Assembly: GCA_030540715.1 (NCBI GenBank)
Contig: JAUNVQ010000010.1
Location: 31,097 to 95,096, forward strand
Length of the DNA: 64,000 bases
Direction: 5' to 3'
Origin: Actinomycetaceae bacterium
Lineage (GTDB): Bacteria; Actinomycetota; Actinomycetes; Actinomycetales; Actinomycetaceae
Part shown: positions 58,596 through 64,000 of the stretch, piece after piece
Layout of the letters: every line of letters starts with the position of its first letter
Numbering within the stretch: the first letter of the stretch is position 1
Program-made: the position numbers and the translations under genes
Notes under the pieces: model-generated
Databases searched by the model: none
What the model was told of the DNA's origin: nothing
What the model saw: the letters and a program-made list of their open reading frames with translations, nothing else

Positions 58596-59537
58596 ATGCA
58601 CATCATCACTCACGGCGACATCACCGGTTTAAACATCTTACCTCAACAGTGTTTGCAATGGGTTAATGAAGTTTTAAAGCATAAAGACCAATATTTACTT
58701 CCGCCGAAAATCAGTATTCCCTTTAAAACTGATGGCTTTTACAATGTTATGCCAGCCATCCTTACCCCGTTTGGTTATGCTGGGGTAAAACTTGTGAATC
58801 GTTACCCGCAACGATCCCCAAGCCTTGATTCAAAGATTCTTCTTTATGAGCTGGACGATGGATTGCCCGTAGCGCTGCTCGATGCCAACTGGATTACAAC
58901 AGCACGCACAGGCGCAGTTGCTTCCCATGCTATTTCACATCTAGCCGTCCCTGATTTTAGTGTGATTGCAGTTGCCGGTTTAGGAAATACCGCAGTGGCA
59001 GCGGTGGATATGCTTCAACCAGTAATAGGCAGTCGCCCGGTAACATTCAAGCTTTTGCACTATAAGGACCACGGTCAACGGTTTCAAGAACGTTTCGCAC
59101 ATGTATCAAATTATTCATTTTCCATGTGCACAACCGCTGAAGAAGCGTTCCAAGACAGTGATGTAATTATATCTGCAGTCACATACAAAGAAAACGACTG
59201 GTGTCCGCCCTCAACATACCGTCAAGGAAGTACCGTTGTACCCATTCATACCAGAGGGTTTATGGAATGCGATCGGGTCTTCGACAAAGTGTTTGTTGAT
59301 GATATCGGGCATGTCAAACATTTTCGCTATTATAACGAGTTTGCCTCTTGTCACGAGATGGCAGACATCGTCCAGGAAAAATGCACCGGGCGTGATAACA
59401 ATAACCAACGTATCCTGGCTTATAACATTGGAATTGCGGCCCACGACATTTATTATGCAGCCCAAATCTTTGAACTACTCAAGAGTAAATCGTCAAATGT
59501 TAATGTCACAGGTCCCACCGGCAATTACTGGTTTTAA
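58596..59537 (+). CDS. Ornithine cyclodeaminase/mu-crystallin family protein
   Basis: A 313-residue NAD(P)-dependent enzyme of the OCD/mu-crystallin/alanine-dehydrogenase-like family. The substrate region has GVKLVNRYP (conserved Lys) and TARTGAVASHA (conserved Arg). The Rossmann motif is VAGLGNTAVAAV (~128-139), and D in FVDDIGHV matches the catalytic Asp. Members reduce or deaminate cyclic or acyclic imino acids, or condense amino acids (SbnB type), so the substrate cannot be named. It follows the PntC-like gene by 31 bp and is likely co-transcribed, which suggests it helps make the headgroup. The ribosome binding site is weak. Confidence 0.83.
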   Translation: MHIITHGDITGLNILPQQCLQWVNEVLKHKDQYLLPPKISIPFKTDGFYNVMPAILTPFGYAGVKLVNRYPQRSPSLDSKILLYELDDGLPVALLDANWITTARTGAVASHAISHLAVPDFSVIAVAGLGNTAVAAVDMLQPVIGSRPVTFKLLHYKDHGQRFQERFAHVSNYSFSMCTTAEEAFQDSDVIISAVTYKENDWCPPSTYRQGSTVVPIHTRGFMECDRVFDKVFVDDIGHVKHFRYYNEFASCHEMADIVQEKCTGRDNNNQRILAYNIGIAAHDIYYAAQIFELLKSKSSNVNVTGPTGNYWF

Positions 59538-60273
59538 AAGTGTCGTAGTCGGCAACAGGTTCAGAGCATTCTTCTCAGGCTTTTCCAAGGCATACTGCTT
59601 CAGCATAAAGAAATCGATAGAAAGGTAGTGCCAAACTGAGATTCACGCTACTTGACCAATGAATTTACTGATGAACTGCATATACTTATCCAGTTTGTAC
59701 ATATTGTTGGAGCGGATGTCTCCATAATGACGCGCATGTGGCAATGGGGCACCACTACCGGTGGTAAGAAAGTGACTAAACAGGTTACGCTTCCCTATAT
59801 CAGCACAAAGGAGATTAAGGGAATGTCCAGCTAGAGTCACATTGACAAGAAGATTTTTCACACTCAGCGATCTGTTGTCACCTATGTTGTTGTCATTTTA
59901 TTATTCTATTCCGACTATATTTTCTTAATTTTCTCCCCACTGTTCTTTACTTGAACCTTGATCTCCGGAACGCACAATTATCCGTTCCATTCACTCAAAA
60001 TAAAAACAAGAACAGTTCACACTGCATGCGAAAGAATTGTTTATTATTGAGGTTGGATTGAAACCATGAAGGTAGGTATCTCGGTGGCGGCATTGGTGAA
60101 ATACGGGAGCCAACTGCAATAGTAACAACTTCTACAACAAACCGATCCCTGGTATTTTTCCTTGTTCACCGTGCAGACACTACCTGCTTTAAAGAAAATC
60201 CACCCAAACATGTGAAGAGGGCGATGCACGCAGTACCTGCTTCGCATCGCCCTCTTCAAAAATTTACCTCACT
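59538..60273. other. Gene-poor region after the glycan locus
   Basis: A 736-bp stretch in which I find no credible gene. Short frames exist on both strands (for example 59643-59861 on the minus strand), but they lack ribosome binding sites and recognisable motifs. The middle (59880-60040) is strongly AT-rich. It ends in the terminator hairpin of the NlpC/P60 gene. Decayed coding sequence cannot be excluded. Confidence 0.55.
60214..60257 (-). terminator. Long hairpin downstream of the NlpC/P60 gene
   Basis: A perfect 14-bp inverted repeat (60214-60227 with 60244-60257, GAAGAGGGCGATGC) lies 16 bp past the stop of the leftward gene. The 16-nt loop can itself form a small stem. The T tract is weak, so it may be a terminator or an mRNA-stabilising stem. 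Confidence 0.65.
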
Positions 60274-62808
60274 TTACGGGAAAGGTCGAACCACCGTAGA
60301 AGTGATTGCTCCCCAACCGTATCCAAGCGCAATATTTTGAACACGTGCTGGACGCCCCATCCAATCGGTGTGAACAACCTGGTTACCGCCCAAATAGATC
60401 GCCACATGGAAGACCGTTCCACCTTTTTGATAGAAAATAAGATCGCCTCGTTGACGCTGTGAAAGCGGTACATGCTTCAGCTTCGGATGCTTATACAGCT
60501 CCTGAGACGTACGATACTTCGGCCAGGCATGCTTCACCACGTTAATAGGCTGCGGATCCAAGCCTGCTGCATACAGCGATTGCAGTGCCAGGCCTGAACA
60601 GTCATAGCCCAGGTGATAGGTACCTGCACCACCCCAGGTATATGATGATCCACGCTGGGCCATCGCATAGTTAATCATTGCGTTAATACGTTCGGAACGC
60701 GTGGCTTCAAGAGAGATCGGTTTCGCCTGATACTGATCTACCGTCCACGAATACCCAGTTCGCATGGCATTCCACGTACGCTGACCCACAACACCATCGG
60801 CACCAATACCTGCGCGGCGCTGGAAGTTACGCACCGCATTTTGCATCCGTGAATCCACGCTGGCTAGTGTCATTGTGCCCCAAATACCTAAACGCTTTTG
60901 GGCGATGCGGACTTTGACACCATTCATCCCATATGTCAACGTATTGGTATATCCCGAGCTAAGTGGCGTAATCTTCGAAGTTGGTTGCAAATAACCACCC
61001 GGTGTACGGTAGCCAACATAATTGATCGAGAAGCCTTTTGAACGCAGTATCTTCGCTGTTTGTTTGCCAACCATACCATCTGAATACACTCCATTAGCCT
61101 TCTGGACCTTCTTGACGCATTCGGAGGTCATTGCCCCGTATCCCCCATCAGCTATGAAATCACAATATTGAGGATACAAATAACTCAAAGCAAGTTGAAT
61201 AACGCGAACATCATGACCATAAGATCCCTTCTTTAGTGTCGATGTCAGCGTTGTTGAGGGAATCACCCATACGGGAATATTCTTTTGCCTCAACACCGAA
61301 GCGGTCCACATTCCGACTGCACCATCAGGTCCAATGCCATGAGCTCGTTGGAACTTCTGGACTGCAGCCTTTGTTTTTGCACCATAGGTACCATCTGGAT
61401 AGAAACCAGCATATTGCGGATAGTACTTGTTCAACCCCATTTGTAAAGCTTGTACCGCAGAGTTCTTCGAACCTACTGTGAGGTTGGAAGAAGTCCAAGC
61501 CTTTGATGGCGTTGGAGCATTCTTCACGTGGATTTTATGACCATCCTTTACTAACTTCATTGATAACGCAGGATCAATAACACCGTTTTGCGTCAAGCCA
61601 TAATGAGCACGAACTTTATTAACGCAATTGGTTGTTGTCTTTTGGAACACGCCGTTGACTGGCATGGTGCAATATAGCGGGAAACCACGTTGAAGCCAGC
61701 TTTGAGCATTTTCGACATAAGTGTTTTTGCCGCTGCCTTCCACAAGGTTCCAGGACGTGTACACAGGAGTAAGAATCCAAGCATCAGCACCATATTGGCG
61801 CATCGCTGCGGCGGTTAGTTTACCGTAACCGCCATCTGCTCCAATACCATGTTGTTTTTGGAAAGACTGAATGGACTTCTTCGTGAGTCGTCCAAATCCT
61901 CCATCGGGTTTATACGGAGTATACTGAGGAAAATAATAGGCAAAGAAAGACTGGATATTACGAACGGGATTTCCCCAGTAGCCACTCCACAAAGTCCGTG
62001 ATGCAACCATCGAACCAAAAGCTGGAACAGGGGGCACCGTGATATTTATTCCCACCGACTTCATTTTGTCTGCGGTTGTTCCATCAACGGCTCCGTGTGC
62101 TCTAATTTTGAGGGACTTTTGAACCTGAGAGACACAAGACCGCGTTCCAGAACCGAAGATTCCATCGATATTCCAGAAGTTACAGGCTTTCATGCTGTTC
62201 TGATAATGGTGTTTAAGCCATGCTTGAAGCAGCGTAATCGAGTAACCATGCTGGCCAACACTTAATGCCGTTTTTGATTTAAGTGGCGGTAAAATCCACA
62301 TGTTCATCCCTTTACGCTGAACAATATTCGCAGTTTTGATTCCAAACTGTCCATCGGGATAAACCTTGTTAGCTTTTTGAATTTTCTTTAATGCCTTTGT
62401 TGTCGCACTATCGAAGATCGTGTTGACCGTAACGTCTGCGGCCTCTTTCGGGAAATACTTTTTCAAGCCTTCTTTAAGTTTCTCGACTGCTTCACCCGCC
62501 ATCCCTTGTTTCAGAGTTTTGTCATACACAAAACCGGAAGAAGGCGCTAAAAATTGCTGAACAGTAGGTTGTGGATCCGGAGTCGTCGATACAGCGCTGT
62601 CATCCTGACCAGCCGGTACTGATTCTGGTTCAGCGGGAGCATCAGTACTATTATTGCCGGCATTGTTTACTTCAGTTATAGAATCTTCACTTGTTTCTGC
62701 AGACGGTACAAGTGTCTGCGAAGATTCCTGCGATGCCACTGGCGAAAATGCTGCTAAGGGAAATATCAGTGAAACGGACGCAACCAATAATACACATTTT
62801 TTAAACAT
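60274..62808 (-). CDS. Secreted NlpC/P60 endopeptidase with seven PG-binding-like repeats
   Basis: An 844-residue secreted protein. A signal peptide (~1-25) precedes an acidic Ser/Glu/Asn linker (~28-90). Seven repeats of about 75 residues resembling PG_binding_1 follow (~95-700), each with a Q/F-L-x-x-x-Y-F/Y-P core and a D-G-x-x-G-x-x-T turn. The C-terminal NlpC/P60 domain (~715-844) has the catalytic Cys (YDCSGLALQS), His (VFHVAIYLGG) and a downstream polar residue (VVHTDW). It should cut peptide stems in peptidoglycan, for wall turnover or cell separation. Start: ATG with AAGGA upstream. Cys pairs appear in repeats 2, 4 and 6 only, which suggests duplication of a two-repeat unit. Confidence 0.92.
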   Translation of the reverse strand: MFKKCVLLVASVSLIFPLAAFSPVASQESSQTLVPSAETSEDSITEVNNAGNNSTDAPAEPESVPAGQDDSAVSTTPDPQPTVQQFLAPSSGFVYDKTLKQGMAGEAVEKLKEGLKKYFPKEAADVTVNTIFDSATTKALKKIQKANKVYPDGQFGIKTANIVQRKGMNMWILPPLKSKTALSVGQHGYSITLLQAWLKHHYQNSMKACNFWNIDGIFGSGTRSCVSQVQKSLKIRAHGAVDGTTADKMKSVGINITVPPVPAFGSMVASRTLWSGYWGNPVRNIQSFFAYYFPQYTPYKPDGGFGRLTKKSIQSFQKQHGIGADGGYGKLTAAAMRQYGADAWILTPVYTSWNLVEGSGKNTYVENAQSWLQRGFPLYCTMPVNGVFQKTTTNCVNKVRAHYGLTQNGVIDPALSMKLVKDGHKIHVKNAPTPSKAWTSSNLTVGSKNSAVQALQMGLNKYYPQYAGFYPDGTYGAKTKAAVQKFQRAHGIGPDGAVGMWTASVLRQKNIPVWVIPSTTLTSTLKKGSYGHDVRVIQLALSYLYPQYCDFIADGGYGAMTSECVKKVQKANGVYSDGMVGKQTAKILRSKGFSINYVGYRTPGGYLQPTSKITPLSSGYTNTLTYGMNGVKVRIAQKRLGIWGTMTLASVDSRMQNAVRNFQRRAGIGADGVVGQRTWNAMRTGYSWTVDQYQAKPISLEATRSERINAMINYAMAQRGSSYTWGGAGTYHLGYDCSGLALQSLYAAGLDPQPINVVKHAWPKYRTSQELYKHPKLKHVPLSQRQRGDLIFYQKGGTVFHVAIYLGGNQVVHTDWMGRPARVQNIALGYGWGAITSTVVRPFP

Positions 62809-62974
62809 CGATTGTCCTTCTTGAAAGCCTAATGAAACTTTCCCAATCTTATCGCGAGTCCAGAAGTTAATTCAACCTTATTTCTGAGTATCAGAACGCA
62901 TATTTTTACTGGTATTCTTAATGATAATCTCAAATTGATACATAACATGAATATGCAACAATGAAGGGTAAATC

Positions 62975-63544
62975 ATGAACTTCAAAAGAATTGTTTCCAT
63001 ATTGATTCTTCCTTTCTTGATAGGCTCCATAACTGCTTGTTCACACGATGAGCTAAAAACACCAAACCAGGATTTGCCCTCGGCATCGGCAGCTAGTACC
63101 GGATGCGCTGCGATGGATAAAGTGTTTGAGGCTGAAATGAAGAACTCCTCTGCTGGTAGGGAGTTTCTACAGGCGATTGCCATTGAAGATAAAGGCGACG
63201 ACATGCAAAAAACTGAAGAACGCAGTGAAAAAGTTTTGAAGACGTGGCTGGCATTCCTTGCCGACGTGAAAAAAGAGGAACCGTACAAAAAACTGAAAGA
63301 TGCGGCTGGGGACGATCCCAAAGCTGCAAAAGCACTGCAGTCCTTAGATGCCTACACCGATATTGTGAAGAAACTGACGAGTGGAGAAGTAACACAGTTC
63401 CCTCACGAGGAAGAAGCAAAGCAGCAGCTTGAACTTGGTGAAACCCCTGAAGAAAATCCTGAGTTTGTTCGATTGCAGACCGAACAGGTTGAGCATCATA
63501 ATACTTTAAGTGAGTGTATGCCCTCGTGGCCTGTAACTTTCTAA
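62975..63544 (+). CDS. Small lipoprotein, unknown family
   Basis: A 189-residue secreted lipoprotein. The N-terminus has a basic start (MNFKR), a hydrophobic stretch and the lipobox I-T-A-C (Cys22), so it is lipid-anchored outside the membrane. The mature part is helical and charged, with Lys/Glu-rich segments and two more Cys residues (in STGCAAM and SECMPSW) that could form a disulfide. I do not recognise the family. GAAGGGTAA precedes the ATG. It is divergent from the NlpC/P60 gene across 166 bp. No neighbour suggests a specific function. Confidence 0.85.
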   Translation: MNFKRIVSILILPFLIGSITACSHDELKTPNQDLPSASAASTGCAAMDKVFEAEMKNSSAGREFLQAIAIEDKGDDMQKTEERSEKVLKTWLAFLADVKKEEPYKKLKDAAGDDPKAAKALQSLDAYTDIVKKLTSGEVTQFPHEEEAKQQLELGETPEENPEFVRLQTEQVEHHNTLSECMPSWPVTF

Positions 63545-63915
63545 TACCTTGCCCGAACTATCGTTGAATCCATTGTCATAGAGCAGCATCTTTTAAACGC
63601 GCGTTTAACTGTGTGTTTAACCTGGTTACGTATCCTCTTCGTTCGCCTTCGTAGCTTTTAATCGTACCTTTAACTGTTCCTTGAGCGTCAAGTTGTACCT
63701 TGAACGTTGAGCATAGGTTCCTGGATCATCCTTTGGTCGCTTCACAATATAATATGCGGGGCTGGAAGCCGACTAGACGGCGAATTCACACAAAAATCCG
63801 GGCCAAAACCGCCATCAACCTACCTCCAGCCCCATGCACATCAACACAACAAAATTATCATTAGCCCGCGCCTCCTCCCCGCCCCCCAAGGCAAGTAATG
63901 GTGACACAAGGCAGC
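63545..63915. other. Intergenic region with palindrome and repeats
   Basis: About 370 bp with no clear gene. It contains a perfect 16-bp palindrome at 63593-63608 (TTAAACGCGCGTTTAA), a nearby second GTTTAAC, and an inverted repeat of GGGGCTGGA (63758-63766) with TCCAGCCCC (63825-63833). A short frame (63707-63898) has no support. These sites may be operator or terminator elements. Confidence 0.5.
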
Positions 63916-64000
63916 TCAGTACACACCTAAACCTAGCTGCCACTCATACTCGCCCTGTTCTGGGAATGGAATACTAACAATATTGATCGAGCTATCCCAG
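63916..64000 (-). CDS. Possible C-terminal end of a truncated gene
   Basis: The last 27 codons of a minus-strand frame enter from the right edge and end at a TGA (63916-63918). The peptide (beginning W-D-S-S-I-N-I-V-S-I-P-F-P-E) has the amphipathic strand pattern of a real protein end, and codon use looks normal, but 27 residues are too few to name a family. Confidence 0.4.
   Translation of the reverse strand, partial: WDSSINIVSIPFPEQGEYEWQLGLGVY

Noticed and set aside
59643..59861. Small minus-strand gene in the gap after the OCD-like gene
   Set aside because: 72 codons, no ribosome binding site, no recognisable motif; kept only as a possible decayed fragment.
63758..63833. Possible tRNA or tmRNA end (76-nt span with GGGGCTG and CAGCCCC arms)
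   Set aside because: It has no T-loop GTTCRA motif, no recognisable D or anticodon arm and no CCA context, so only the inverted repeat is supported.

Overview
The window looks like a chromosomal segment of an actinobacterium of moderate G+C (by eye in the upper 40s percent). The evidence is a DUF3027 gene coupled to a cold-shock gene, a kinase/phosphatase/FHA/Fn3/MoxR/DUF58/transglutaminase operon of the type described as the PFNA cluster in bifidobacteria, a stand-alone GroEL with a GGM tail and CIRCE operators, a LytR_C protein, a WXG100 protein, paired bacterial PH-domain proteins next to a PanC homologue and lysS, and an LAxTG sorting signal. Bifidobacteriaceae or Actinomycetaceae seem the likeliest families. 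The PH/panC/lysS neighbourhood leans slightly to the latter, but I cannot settle it from sequence alone. I see no prophage, insertion sequence, rRNA or tRNA.

Layout. 1-1875: a truncated NCS2 purine permease, DUF3027 and a cold-shock protein. 2205-7873: an envelope-stress-like operon of two membrane coiled-coil TPM-type proteins and PspA, closed by a strong terminator. 8042-8764: an NYN-domain protein. 8903-23612 (minus): the signalling operon, with genes mostly overlapping by 4 bp, led by a 2005-residue Ig/Fn3 cell-surface protein. 23685-29447 (minus): a BetT-like BCCT transporter, FixX, FixC and lysyl-tRNA synthetase. 29448-30355: a gene-free stretch with an exact 97-bp tandem repeat and GC-rich palindromic motifs that resemble a decayed type I-E CRISPR array. 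30356-36867 (minus): an LAxTG surface protein, an active-site-eroded PanC homologue and two PH-domain membrane proteins. 36992-41058 (plus): a two-component system, a degenerate HD protein and an orphan WXG100 protein. 41414-43914 (minus): groEL behind tandem CIRCE elements, and a LytR_C protein.

44062-59537 is a surface-glycan locus. A PglF-like UDP-sugar 4,6-dehydratase, a DegT-type aminotransferase and a PglC-like phosphoglycosyl transferase would make and load a 4-amino-4,6-dideoxy sugar on undecaprenyl phosphate. Three family-2 glycosyltransferases, a DUF1919 protein and two LicD-type transferases would extend and decorate it, and a Wzx-like flippase and Wzy-like polymerase would export and polymerise it. 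The locus ends with a fused cytidylyltransferase-aminotransferase resembling PntC and an ornithine-cyclodeaminase-family enzyme. I infer that these supply an unusual CDP-activated amino headgroup for the LicD proteins. 60274-62808 is an NlpC/P60 endopeptidase with seven peptidoglycan-binding-like repeats. It is followed by a small lipoprotein and the truncated end of another gene.

The most interesting items are the PntC-like/ornithine-cyclodeaminase/LicD combination without visible phosphonate genes, the decayed CRISPR-like array, and a set of enzymes that kept their fold but lost catalytic residues (PanC-like, HD, transglutaminase-like).
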